Part shown: positions 52,352 through 61,977 of the stretch, piece after piece | Layout: every line of letters starts with the position of its first letter | How positions within the stretch are numbered: position 1 is the first letter of the stretch | Origin: Chloroflexi bacterium TSY | Lineage (GTDB): Bacteria; Chloroflexota; Anaerolineae; Caldilineales; Caldilineaceae | Direction of reading: 5' to 3' | Assembly (NCBI GenBank): GCA_019217005.1 | Contig: JAHBNG010000087.1 | Span: forward strand, 1-61,977 | DNA length: 61,977 bases | Program-made: the position numbers and the translations under genes | Notes under the pieces: generated by a model | Database searches by the model: none | Told to the model about the DNA's origin: nothing | Seen by the model: the letters and a program-made list of their open reading frames with translations, nothing else

Positions 52352-54568
52352 CTACTGGATGTTGTTGAACAGCGGCAAAAAGGTTTGATGCTCTTGCGTA
52401 TTGCTCACTGATTGTGGACCTGTCACGTCCCACATAAAGACTCGCTCCGGTTCATATTCGCGATAGATGATGATCGGTTCGCTGTCAGGTTGATCGATCC
52501 GGTTAAAGGTGAGCTTGAGGCCCACTTTTCGCGATTCAAAGCGAGTGCTCGACATCCAAACTCTTGGGTTGCCAACTGCAGCGGGATCAACAAAAGGCGT
52601 CGGGGGATCATTTGGTCCGACAAGAGCTGCCTCCACTGCATGCAAGTTAAGGCCAGCATGTGGATTCACATGTACCCATGAATCTTGAAGCGTTGCTTTC
52701 ACACCGCGCGTTCTTTGTCTCCTCACGGCGTCATCATCACTAGCCATCCACCACAGAATACGAGGCGGATATTTCAACGAATAGACCCCCAATGGTTGAT
52801 GATAGAGTGGACGCAGCTCGACGTTGTTGCCGTAATTCGTACCCGGAATGTAAAAGCGCGCTGCTCCTGCTAACGATTCAAATGTGATGGTGCCGTTGAT
52901 CTCAAGTTCACCACTCAATTCTGTACGCCAGGAAAGTGGCATACTGCTACTATTCCCCGAATCTATCAAACTGGTAATAAAACCGGCCGCAGCAGAGATA
53001 AGCGGCACGCCGGTACCAGACGCCTCGTCGTCGGCGGCTGACAACAGTCGTCCCCACCATTTATCTTGATTGCCATCGCCTTTCTTTTTCATTTCATCAA
53101 TTGCTTTTTGAGTGCTGCTGAAGATGCCGACAGCCTTGAGGAAGCTCTTTCCGGCGGACTTTATATCATCCAAAGTTTGGCCACCATTTGGATCGCTGCG
53201 CTGACCCGTCTGCATATCGGCGGCATTGATAAAGCCACTGAGATTCACCTTGCCGTTTAGGTCGACTTCCCCAATTTGTACTGGCAAAAAACGCATGTAA
53301 AAGGCCGAGGCATCTTTGTCAGTTACGGCAATATCTGGATCATACCCAACAACATCAAATTCCAAACAGGCCCAACTATTGAGACCCAAGTACTGCTTGA
53401 TAAAGATCTGTTCATATTGTGCGTCGCTCGTCTTAAAGTCTGGGAGAGCCTTTCCGATGTAATGTGCAAAGGATGGAATAATGGTGGAAGATTCGATCAC
53501 CAATTTCCCTACCTGATGTGAAGCAACGTGCGTATAACTGTCTCGAGCGGCATTGAAGAAATAGGCTCGCATAATGCCCCGATATTGATTGTATAGCACA
53601 AAATAGGGCAATTTCGGTTTGTTACTCTGATTGTGGCCAAAATTGAGATCAAGTAACCGCCATCCTTCTCCCGGATGGATATCTGGTCCCTCCTGATAGC
53701 ATTCACCATCGCTCTCATGCCACGGCAGTGAAATGGGTTGTTCCAGTCCCCCATTATCTTCCTCCCAACGTACCTCAATCAGCGTGTCGCGTGTCCAATC
53801 CCATGTTAGTCTGTCCCAGATAAATCCCCCACTGAGACCCGACCCGCTATAGAAATAGCGAAACTCGAATTCACCGGGCAGAGAATATCTGTTTGCAGCC
53901 TGCGCACCTGCAGGTGTGATCCAATTGTAACGAACGTACCGTAAAGAAGTTTCATCGTTTGGCTCCAACCATTCGGTCCAGCCAGGAGTTCTCGCTTCCC
54001 ATTTATATCCTTGATAGGCGATGTGGGAATCCGCTTCGCCTTCATCATTGTTTTCTTCTTGATTCTGGTCTCCAGCATTATAGATGGTCCAGCCGCTGCT
54101 GCTCTCTTCGTCGAGCGCAATCCACTGTACCCCATCCAACGAATAGGCAATTCCTTCGAACAGCAGAGCTGTGTCTCCATCCACCCCGCTCTCTGGCTCG
54201 GTCACATAACGGCGCAGACCTTCAAACTCAATGGGACAACCAAAATCGAATTGGATAAAATTCCAGTGCTCTTTGCCTGCCGCAACATCCTCCGCAGACA
54301 GTTCCAGATAGGTGGATTCATCACCATCATAGATGACATCGAGCATCTCCCCTTCTGCCAGATTGGACTGAATATGGATCTCTGGCTCGCAATCCAGTTC
54401 ATCTTGTTGTGACGTTGCATAGACAGATGTAGGTGGAAGCCAAGGTAGAACCGAATTGAACAAGGCTATTAGCAGCAGCATGATCAGCCACCTCGGCACA
54501 TGTCGTCTTCGATTGATTATCCGCCTTGTTCCATTGTTTCTGTGGTTTATTTGTCTTGCTTGTTGCAT
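52352..54568 (-). CDS. Large secreted protein, discoidin-like N-terminal region, LPL tail
   Basis: A 738-residue exported protein. ATG 54568 has AAGGA upstream; the N-terminal helix (WLIMLLLIALFNSVLPWLPP) is a signal peptide. The early part (NFIQFDFGCPIEFEGLRRYV, ITPAGAQAANRYSL) resembles discoidin/F5-8 carbohydrate-binding domains. A middle membrane-like segment (GVPLISAAAGFITSLI) and a C-terminal beta-rich region follow. It ends EHQTFLPLFNNIQ. I do not recognise the whole. It starts 29 bases after the S8 protease stop and is clearly in the same transcript. Confidence 0.7.
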   Translation of the reverse strand: MQQARQINHRNNGTRRIINRRRHVPRWLIMLLLIALFNSVLPWLPPTSVYATSQQDELDCEPEIHIQSNLAEGEMLDVIYDGDESTYLELSAEDVAAGKEHWNFIQFDFGCPIEFEGLRRYVTEPESGVDGDTALLFEGIAYSLDGVQWIALDEESSSGWTIYNAGDQNQEENNDEGEADSHIAYQGYKWEARTPGWTEWLEPNDETSLRYVRYNWITPAGAQAANRYSLPGEFEFRYFYSGSGLSGGFIWDRLTWDWTRDTLIEVRWEEDNGGLEQPISLPWHESDGECYQEGPDIHPGEGWRLLDLNFGHNQSNKPKLPYFVLYNQYRGIMRAYFFNAARDSYTHVASHQVGKLVIESSTIIPSFAHYIGKALPDFKTSDAQYEQIFIKQYLGLNSWACLEFDVVGYDPDIAVTDKDASAFYMRFLPVQIGEVDLNGKVNLSGFINAADMQTGQRSDPNGGQTLDDIKSAGKSFLKAVGIFSSTQKAIDEMKKKGDGNQDKWWGRLLSAADDEASGTGVPLISAAAGFITSLIDSGNSSSMPLSWRTELSGELEINGTITFESLAGAARFYIPGTNYGNNVELRPLYHQPLGVYSLKYPPRILWWMASDDDAVRRQRTRGVKATLQDSWVHVNPHAGLNLHAVEAALVGPNDPPTPFVDPAAVGNPRVWMSSTRFESRKVGLKLTFNRIDQPDSEPIIIYREYEPERVFMWDVTGPQSVSNTQEHQTFLPLFNNIQ

Positions 54569-54596
54569 GTTCAAATTCCTTCCGAGCCAGCCAATC

Positions 54597-57485
54597 CTAT
54601 TGGCTGAAAAAGGGCAAATAGATAGTAGACCCATCCAGAGTAATACTAAGCCCATCTTGTGCTACTAACTGTGTCTCTGATTGTGACTTGACGCTCGGTG
54701 CAAAGTTGTAGACCAAACCACCCAGAACCGTATAGCCGTTTTCTTCCAGATATTCCTGCACAATCTCAAATTCCCCAGTCACCTCCTCATTTGGCAGCTC
54801 TACGTTTAACCGGATCGAGATTTCCTCACCTGGCCCCAGTTCAAATGGCTCATCGAAGAGGAACGGGTCAATTTCTATGCGCCAGTCATCCTGGTGTGGA
54901 TCAGTTAACTGCAGACGCAGAATGCTTGTAATGGGGGTCTCCAGTGGATTGCGCACATAGAAACGACCATCGGAAATACGCCCGTTTCTTGAGCCAACGA
55001 GAGCAACGTTGCGATGAGTTACGTTGTTATCGATGGGCGTTGCCGCATCGGGATGGAATGTGGCACGGGCTGCGGAGACGGAGTCCTGTGGCGAGTCAAT
55101 CACCGCAAAGAGGCAATAATGTTGTGGATTCGGCGCTGATGGATCAAAGGCGGGGGCGTTAAAATCAAAACTCACAATTTGCGCGGCATCCCCTGGCATT
55201 CCAGCGATCGAGCTACCAGAATAAGCCAGATTTCTGATGGTTTGTAGGCCAATTGGATGAATTTGTGATGTATCGGATGAATCTGCGGGGAATGCTGACC
55301 AGAAGTCGCTCGGTAACGCAGGTAATCCCGTACCGGCGAAGGCCCAGTGTAGCTTTACTTTCACCTCCGCTGCAGTGACCGGTCCTCGATTGCGCACCCG
55401 CACATAGACCTTGTTCAACTCGCTGGAGCGAGGCGACTCATCCACCAAGTCATCAAACTGATCCGACGTGGTTGGTGCTGGCTGGTAACCGTTCACAGAC
55501 GAATCGATCTTGATGTCGACACTACGATAATGTGCAATAGAACCACGTGTCGGCTCCAAGAGCACGTTACTGGGCTGCTCGGTATTGCCCCAATCGAGTG
55601 CATTGTCGCGGATAAAAACATCGACACCACCTCGTCCGCCGCTGGCGATTGGTGCAGCAACGCGGACAGCTTCGAAAGCATTGATCCGACCAAAGCCGTG
55701 GGTGGCTATGCCAGAGGCAGGTGCGCTAAATCCGGTAACGGCGTCGTAGGCACCCACGCTTGGTTCGATCTTGTCTGCCGTATCTTGCAGCAGACGTTGA
55801 ACTTGAAGTCGTGTTAGATCGGACTTAACATTGAGCAGCAGGCCAGCAATGCCAGCCGAGAGAGGTGTTGCGGCGGAGGTTCCCCCAAAACAATTGGTGT
55901 AATTTGTATCGCCATTTTCGGTTGGACAGCGTGTCGGGTCATATCCAACAGCAGTACTAAACGGATTGGTGTTGTTGTAGCCAGCCGTTCCGCTACGATC
56001 TGTCGTGACAACATTGAGCGTACCAACATATGGAACGCCAAAACCGGCGGGAAATCCATTCAGGTTTGGACCATAACCACGATGCGTTGGCGCCAGAAGC
56101 TCCATGCAGTTCCCAAACGCACTTTCGGTCACTTTGCGATCTTGGTTGCTGGATGCGCTAATTGCAATGACGCTTGCTAAAGAGGAGATATCTTGCACTG
56201 CACAATCGTCTTGATTGATGTTGTTCATTGCAAAGAAAATCACTGCGCCCAGACCGTTGCGTCCATTTGTTGCGGCTCGGTTGATTGCTGCGGTGAGGCT
56301 TTGTGTATCGAGCAGGTTGTCAAGCCTGTAGCCCCAACTGTTGCTAATGATGTGTGCTCCATTCATGCGTGCAAAATCAAAGGCCAATGTATCTGCCCAG
56401 CGCGACCTGCCCCGGCGAATCGGCATAATGCGACAATTCGGACAGCTCCCGCTGACGCCGATTCCATTATTGCCACGTGCAGCCGCGAGACCAGCCACGG
56501 ATGTGCCATGATCGTCATCACCCCTTGGACTTGGATTGCCATCACCGCAGGCTATGGTATCGATCGGAGAATCACATCCCCTGAAATCGCGACGAGTTGT
56601 GTGATAATTGGGCGTCAGGTCAGGATGGGCCATGTCGAATCCATCGTCGATTATCGCGATCACGACAGCATTGCTTCCTTGGGTAATTCCCCAAGCTTCT
56701 GGCAAATCCGCATCTGCATCGACCGTTCCACCGGCTGTTCCAGTATTGTTGAGATGCCATTGATTTCCAAAGAGTGGATCATTTGGTGTTGTCTGTCGCA
56801 GGCCAAGTGGCAGGATAAAGTTAGCATGAGCGAATTCCGTGGCGTCATCTTCATGGTAGCGATTGGCCATGGTTAGTCCGTCGACATCCGACTCCTCCGT
56901 CACGGTTAGCAAATATTCACCTTCGAAGTATGGATTGGGCATGACGATGCGAACACCGTTTGCCTCGTTGAGTTGGTTTAATTGATCCTCAGCAACATTT
57001 TCGGCGAGTTGCACAATGAACTGATCGGTGGCGAGCGCCGTCGGCATCGTTCCATTCTCATCATCCAAACCGGGCAGAACCAGCCCAGCTTGTGCAATGA
57101 GCTCAGGTGCCTGAGTTAAGATATCCCGAGCAAGCAGCACAATGTCTGCCCTCTCCATCGAATCGTTCAAGTCAAAGAGCAGAATTGCATCGTCCAGTGT
57201 TTGCCGCAGTTCGAATCCATAAGATTGGTTTACGAAACTCTCAACCTCGTCAGCTGTTGCATCTTGCTGAGCAAGCACACCGATCTGATCCAGCGCAATC
57301 GTCACTGGTTCTTGATCATTTACGCCATAGAAGAAATCTTCTTCCGATGTTGTCAGGGGTTTCATCTCGATGTTGGACGTACCCTCTCGGCCAAGATCGA
57401 GAGGGGCACCAAATGCTGCGCCAAAGATCATCAAACCGATAACGAATGCAAGCGCAATGGCTAGATAGTCAATCCGGGATATCAT
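54597..57485 (-). CDS. Secreted S8 (subtilisin-like) serine protease
   Basis: A 962-residue protein. The N-terminal helix (YLAIALAFVIGLMIFGAAFG) is a signal peptide; a propeptide of about 200 residues follows. The catalytic triad is visible: Asp in VVIAIIDDGFDMAHPDL (about residue 280), His in DDHGTSVAGLAAARGN (about 323) and Ser in FGGTSAATPLSAGIAGLLLN (about 537). About 350 further residues form beta-sandwich domains. It ends STIYLPFFSQ. AAAGGAG precedes ATG 57485. An insertion sequence remnant ends only 31 bases upstream, so the native promoter may be lost or replaced. Confidence 0.92.
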   Translation of the reverse strand: MISRIDYLAIALAFVIGLMIFGAAFGAPLDLGREGTSNIEMKPLTTSEEDFFYGVNDQEPVTIALDQIGVLAQQDATADEVESFVNQSYGFELRQTLDDAILLFDLNDSMERADIVLLARDILTQAPELIAQAGLVLPGLDDENGTMPTALATDQFIVQLAENVAEDQLNQLNEANGVRIVMPNPYFEGEYLLTVTEESDVDGLTMANRYHEDDATEFAHANFILPLGLRQTTPNDPLFGNQWHLNNTGTAGGTVDADADLPEAWGITQGSNAVVIAIIDDGFDMAHPDLTPNYHTTRRDFRGCDSPIDTIACGDGNPSPRGDDDHGTSVAGLAAARGNNGIGVSGSCPNCRIMPIRRGRSRWADTLAFDFARMNGAHIISNSWGYRLDNLLDTQSLTAAINRAATNGRNGLGAVIFFAMNNINQDDCAVQDISSLASVIAISASSNQDRKVTESAFGNCMELLAPTHRGYGPNLNGFPAGFGVPYVGTLNVVTTDRSGTAGYNNTNPFSTAVGYDPTRCPTENGDTNYTNCFGGTSAATPLSAGIAGLLLNVKSDLTRLQVQRLLQDTADKIEPSVGAYDAVTGFSAPASGIATHGFGRINAFEAVRVAAPIASGGRGGVDVFIRDNALDWGNTEQPSNVLLEPTRGSIAHYRSVDIKIDSSVNGYQPAPTTSDQFDDLVDESPRSSELNKVYVRVRNRGPVTAAEVKVKLHWAFAGTGLPALPSDFWSAFPADSSDTSQIHPIGLQTIRNLAYSGSSIAGMPGDAAQIVSFDFNAPAFDPSAPNPQHYCLFAVIDSPQDSVSAARATFHPDAATPIDNNVTHRNVALVGSRNGRISDGRFYVRNPLETPITSILRLQLTDPHQDDWRIEIDPFLFDEPFELGPGEEISIRLNVELPNEEVTGEFEIVQEYLEENGYTVLGGLVYNFAPSVKSQSETQLVAQDGLSITLDGSTIYLPFFSQ

Positions 57486-57516
57486 TTGTTGTACTCCTTT
57501 CCAATCATCCAGTAAA

Positions 57517-58497
57517 CTTTACTTTCTGGTAAAGGCTTGAGTGACAAAGGGCAAACCGAAAGGGGCGGAAAAAAGAATCCACCCTGAAAAAACGGGATAA
57601 AATGTAAAAATAGTGCTCGGCTAGTTTAAGCAGCGGCATTGAGGCGGCGATGAGCGAGAACGCCTTTAGGGAAATGGTGTGAAACCGAGGCCTTTTTCCG
57701 AAAGTCAGGGTCGAGTTGGTCGGGAGTTGGAAAAAGAGCACTCGAGAGAACGCGGCGCAAACGGCCGGAAGTGGCTTGAGGCTCTCGATCCCAGTAGCCA
57801 GTCGGTATGGGAGGAAGAGAAGCGGCTAAATGGGAAAGAAGATTGCCAGCAAGCAGCCCCAGTTCAGGTAAGCGGAAGCAAGCCTCATCGGCATGAACAA
57901 ATTGACGATGTAAGCCAATCATCTGCTTGGAAGCCAAGGGGGGATGTTCAACAGGCCAGCGCTCCAGAGAGAAAAGATAAATGGTTTCAGCTTGTAAAGC
58001 CATGACGGTCGCCAGAACCAAAGGTGTGTGATAAGCAGGATCCTGAAAGACGTAAATCGAATAGGTGCGGTTGGCTGTATCCACCTTGGTTGTCCTGGGA
58101 GAGATTGTGCCATGCTTGATAGCGAATCAGGCGACCACTATAGACAAATTGACCAAACGAGTCTGGAGTTGTGGCCTCGAGTCGCTTTCCCCTATAGCAT
58201 CGAGAGAGCGGACGCACAATATCACCATATTCGGGTGGTCTGCCTTTTTCCTTACGTTCGGGTAACTCATTGCGGCGCGCTGTGCAGTTAATCGCTTCCC
58301 GAAGGACAAATCGGTCGACGTCGCTTTCTAGCATTTCTCTGATTGTAAACCCGGCATCGACCACCGCCACTTCGTCTGACTCCAGTGATTTCTTGGTCTC
58401 TTTCAGCAGCTTTTTCCGAAACTCACTTTCCTTTGTGCCTACCTCGCATCTCATGATTGCCTTGAGCAGTGGCATTCGTTTCCCGCCTATCTCCCCC
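57517..58497. mobile_element. Insertion sequence, copy 2 (981 bp, one end missing)
   Basis: The end CTTTACTTTCTGGTAAA is at 57517-57533; sequence homologous to copy 1 (30174-31156, 983 bases) runs inverted to about 58497 and then stops at a G/C run. The left terminal repeat and the first 500 bases or so are absent. The copies differ by 2 net bases and a few substitutions. Confidence 0.82.
57626..58497 (-). pseudogene. Transposase remnant of copy 2, truncated and frameshifted
   Basis: Corresponds to GEIGGKR to the end of the copy 1 transposase. A 2-base loss in a C run near 58100 (copy 1 has TCTCGTCCCCAGG, this copy TCTCTCCCAGG) splits it into two frames. No start codon of its own; non-functional. 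Confidence 0.8.
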
Positions 58498-58662
58498 CAA
58501 ATTTGCCGGTCGATATCTAGTTTTTGCGTTAGATTTGGGCGATTTTCAGATATGAAATAGGTTGTTTTCTGTAACCGAAATCTGAATAAATGACTCCAAA
58601 ATCCCTGCAATCTCGACTGAAAATAGCCAAAAACGCCAAATTTGGATCTACTGAGTCTAACG

Positions 58663-58790
58663 AGAGGGTGAGCCAACGCCGGTTGAGTCACGGAGAGGGA
58701 TCGAAACCAGCGTTGGTGGGTCGACCCGTTTGGTTTCGATACGCCTTCGGCTACTCAACCGGCACTGATTTCACCTTTTAACACACCCTC
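58663..58790. repeat. Nested palindromic element at the end of the Hsp70-like gene
   Basis: GCCGGTTGAGT (58678-58688) and ACTCAACCGGC (58753-58763) pair, with inner GATCGAAACC and GGTTTCGATA arms and outer AGAGGGTG/CACCCTCT. It lies between the insertion sequence remnant and the Hsp70-like gene. Confidence 0.65.
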
Positions 58791-61700
58791 TAAGATAACG
58801 TTAACCCAGATGGTAATGCTTCCCCAAACATCCAATCCTGCTCTTCTTGCTCCATTTCACTTTCAGAATCAGCTAGTAAATTTTGGTAACGTGATCCACC
58901 TTCGAATGTTGACAACCAATCAGACACGTGTGCGCGTATCTGCTCCGGTATATCACGCGCACGATCACCAGTATAGCGTGCTAATAGAACGAATGCGTGC
59001 GCAACGCTAGAAGTAGGTTCTAACTTTAAGGAAAGCACCGATTCAACCCACATTGCCGCTTCCTGGGATGGAATCAGTCGATCCAAAGGACCATAAATCG
59101 CCACACGTGAACCGAATCTACTCAGAGCCCATAGCTCTTGTGCCTTCGGCCTATGTTTCTGAAACTGCTCAATGAGTCGCCGTCCCAACTCAACTTTGAA
59201 CTCCGTCGTTAACCACTCGAGGTTGGCCATCGTCATCCAGATTTCCAATTCCTCGCCAGCGCTTAAGCGAGAGGGAAACATCGGATTTGATTTTTTACTA
59301 CGCTTTTTGTTTCCTTTTTTCCCTGACTGTAGATAGGGCTGAACACGATAATAGATCTCCATCTGTTGACCCGACTTTAATCCACCAGCAACACGCCTCC
59401 AAAAAATCCACCATTCAGAGCGACACTGCGCCTGACGCGGAAAACGCAATCCGTCAAAATAGAGCTTCCACACCCGTTTCATGCGCCACTCGTCAACGGG
59501 GTCGCCAAAACCAGGACGCAAACAAAATCCCAATAAATTGAGCCAGCGCGCCTCATGTTCATGCGAAAGACCGCGGCCTTCTTCTGTTGCTATCAATGTA
59601 TCGGCCAAACGGCGTATCAGCGAAACAGGCCATTTCTCTTTGACCAATCCTAGCGTCTCTTCTAATGATTTGCGCAATTGCTCAGGACGAGGCCGCTGCG
59701 AAAGATCCTGCCCGGCTTCTGCTTCCTTTTGGAATGTATGCTGAATCAGGTTGATGGCGGCTTCGATCTGTGCCTCATCGATAATGACTTGTACATCCGA
59801 CAGTGCCCGTTCCGTTCGACCAGAAGCAGCATTTTCTTTCGCATCAGCTTGAGCAGACGGGATTGGGACCGATAATGACTCCGCGATTTGGCGTACATCA
59901 AACTGCAGTTGCCAACGGTGTTCACTTTGTTGTGCCTGACACCATAACTCTAATGTCCCGATCTCTGTTAAACGTACTGCGATTTGAACGGGTAATTGGG
60001 TCGCAAGTCCCTTGCGCCCATAGCGAAGCACAGTCTGAATCGGCGGCAATTCACTAACTTCATCTGGCACCAAGCGCACAATATCGCCCAAGCGATCCCC
60101 CAGCCGTGTGCTAGAAGTAAAGAGTTGAAAGGAGACCGGTTGGTTTGTCCGTGCTTCAAATTGTGGTGTATCCAGCCGCACATTGAAACCTTCTTCCGTA
60201 CCCCGCGGTACGATACAAACTGCGGGCCGCAACCCTTGGGTGGCAGAGGCTTCTTCTGATGCGATCCCAATGTAATAAGCTCTTGGGCTGCCGCTCCCTA
60301 CACGTACACCCATTCCCAATCGAACAAGACCATAATAAGCAGCCCCTGTTGCGACCGCTAAGGCAGGCTGCGGATTGCGCAATTCAATCGGCGTCCAATC
60401 ATCACCTGCTATCGGTTGAAACCAGTTGGTCACAACCATCTGGATGCGTTGACGAATGGAGCGTGAAATCAACGTGCCGCCATTAAACAGAAGAAAATCT
60501 GGAAAGACCTCAGTGCGTCCTGTCTCCTTCTCTAAAAAATGAATGGAAGCGTTGCCAGAATGCAGCAAGATGTCGCGTAATGGCGGGATCCTGAACATAC
60601 GGTAACCCTAACTCAGTTAATCCCTGCCGGGGGCTTTTGTGAGGCTCTTCATCCAGCGAAATCAAGGGGAAAAAACCGTCTAACAGCAATTGGTCTGCTT
60701 TCTCTTTTGACAGGATGCTTTTAAGTGTATCGGCAATCAAACGGCCGGAGGTTCCAACAACAGAAATCGCAACGGTATCCTGTTTTTGGCTTGTATCGAG
60801 CAGGATCTCTTTTTGCCCGCCGGCATTGATAGACCAATTGATGCCAGCGTTGGGGATCAAGTTTACCCGGCCGCCCCATGAGTTGGGTTTCGATATAGCG
60901 CCCCAATGCCAGATCCATATTGTCACCACCGAGCAGTAGGTGCTCTCCAACAGCAAGCCGATCAAAGCGTAGCCCTGTCGCGCTTTCGCGAATACCAACA
61001 ATTGAAAAATCAGTGGTTCCGCCACCAACATCGCAGACCAAGATGATCTGTCCATTCTGCATCTGCTGTTGCCAATGCGCCTCATTGTCAGCAAGCCAAG
61101 CGTAAAATGCTGCCAATGGCTCTTCAAGCAGGATCACACGCGGGATTCCTGCCTCGTGCGCAGCAGCAAGGGTCAGCTCTCGTGCGGTTTCGTCAAACGA
61201 TGCAGGAACCGTCAACACAATCAACTGATCCTCAAAATAATCGCTACTCTCTACTAAGCTTTCTCTATCTTTTGCCCTCTCCTCAATTTCACCCTTAGCC
61301 TCAACGCCACCCTCAACAATCTCCGCATTCCAAGCTTCACGAATATGTTGAAGATAACGCATACTCGCTTCAACTGGTGATACTCGATTCACGTTTTCCG
61401 TTTCGTCTTCGCTTATCGTCCGAGGCAAGATCGCCGCGGTCCGGTCAACACGAGTATGACTCAGCCACGATTTGGCAGAAGCCACAAGGCGCGTGGGCAC
61501 TTGCGATCCCTGCTCACGTGCAAATTCACCCACAATAAAATCCCGCTCAGAATCCCAAGGCAGCGCCATGCTTCCTGCAGGCAAATCATACTCCCCTGGC
61601 AAGTAGAGAAAAGAAGGCAAAACAGAGCGCTCTCCTATCTCACCTTGCGCAATAAACTGAGGGACGCTAAAGAATTGAATGGAACGTCGAGCCGATTTGA

Positions 61701-61854
61701 CTTCTGATTGAGCAGATGTCCCTTCAGTATCTGCACATTGCGTTTCAGCATTGGGCCTCAAGTCAACATAGGCAACAGCTGAATTCGTCGTTCCAAGATC
61801 AATCCCAATAATATAATGATAATCGTGCTGAGTCAGGTCAAAAAGCGATTCCAC
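58790..61854 (-). pseudogene. Hsp70 family (DnaK-like) protein with DUF3731-like C-terminus, two frameshifts
   Basis: Start at ATG 61854. The ATPase part has GIDLGTTNSAVAYVD (phosphate 1), LLEEPLAAFYAW and ILVCDVGGGTTDFSIVGIRE (phosphate 2). It runs in one frame to about 60815. There an extra base in the T5 run (60810-60814) shifts it; dropping one base continues as AKEILLDTSQKQDTV. At the A6 run (60534-60539) a second drop links RHLAAFWQRFHSF to LEKETGRTEVFPDFLLFNGG and the long C-terminal part to 58790 (EARWLNLLGFCLRPGFG, CRSEWWIFWRRVAGGL), typical of the DnaK-related DUF3731 group. Repaired length is 1020 residues. Both shifts are in homopolymers, so sequencing error is likely. The chaperone role is inferred. 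Confidence 0.85.
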
Positions 61855-61918
61855 TCTCTATCTTCTACCTCTTCATAAGCATGATGATAAAGTGAAACAC
61901 AGAAAGAAATTAGAGATA

Positions 61919-61977
61919 GGATACGGATTTTCACGGATGAGCACGGATAAAAATCCTGAAAATCCAGTCAATCCGTG
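61919..61977. repeat. Partial palindromic repeat at the window end
   Basis: Contains three CGGAT words, and GAAAATCCAGTCAATCC at 61957-61973 resembles 28651-28668. It lies upstream of the Hsp70-like gene and is cut by the window edge. Confidence 0.45.

Noticed and set aside
57987..58691. A 234-residue frame as an intact gene
   Set aside because: Its first 60 or so residues are non-coding flank joined to the middle of the transposase remnant of insertion sequence copy 2.
58498..58790. Missing 5' end of insertion sequence copy 2
   Set aside because: No similarity to 29656-30173 is visible; the segment instead holds an unrelated palindrome.

Overview
The window looks like a chromosomal segment of a Chloroflexota bacterium, most likely Anaerolineae or Caldilineae. 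This rests on the mix of Tat-exported lipoprotein sugar binders, a MreBCD/PBP2/MinCD/RodA cell-shape operon, DinB/DUF1697/DUF2277/ECF-sigma genes, and secreted proteins ending in a short YLPL-like tail. The assignment is inferred from gene content only. No rRNA, tRNA, CRISPR array, plasmid or phage module was found.

Layout. 0-7.5 kb (minus strand): a carbohydrate locus with a GH4 NAD-dependent glycosidase, a beta-propeller glycosidase-like protein, two Opp/Dpp-type permeases and a family 5 binding protein. 7.8-16.2 kb (plus): an amidohydrolase, an unknown protein, an AAA ATPase with a nuclease-like C-terminus, a frameshifted Gfo/Idh/MocA dehydrogenase, then a sugar ABC transporter (binding protein plus two permeases) with a DinB gene inside it. 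Neither transporter has its ATPase here. 16.1-20.0 kb (minus): Nudix, rlmI-like, a 73-residue gene and tilS. 20.2-28.4 kb (plus): mreB-mreC-mreD-mrdA-minC-minD-rodA, which share a symmetric divergent promoter with tilS. 28.9-31.3 kb: a secreted protein gene cut in two by an insertion sequence with 17-bp ends and a 5-bp target duplication. 31.4-34 kb: a REC-GAF-PAS regulator and a gene-poor, hairpin-rich stretch.

34-41 kb: a NahK-like kinase, then a minus-strand catabolic run (Gfo/Idh/MocA, double cupin, ROK kinase, amidohydrolase, MlrC-like). 41.4-46 kb: small stress/detoxification genes (DUF1697, DinB, YCII plus ECF42-type sigma factor, VOC, DUF2277) with several decayed genes. 46.5-57.5 kb: three secreted proteins (beta-helix, a 738-residue discoidin-like protein, an S8 protease), an alpha/beta hydrolase, a kinase, a DapA-like aldolase and a Nudix protein. 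57.5-58.5 kb: a truncated second copy of the insertion sequence. 58.8-61.9 kb: a long Hsp70/DUF3731-like protein broken by two homopolymer frameshifts.

The unusual features lie mostly between genes: several families of palindromic elements of about 80-160 bp, and short exact octamer (in one case heptamer) tandem arrays, often with an inverted partner array nearby. The recurring C-terminal YLPL-like tail on three secreted proteins may be a sorting signal.
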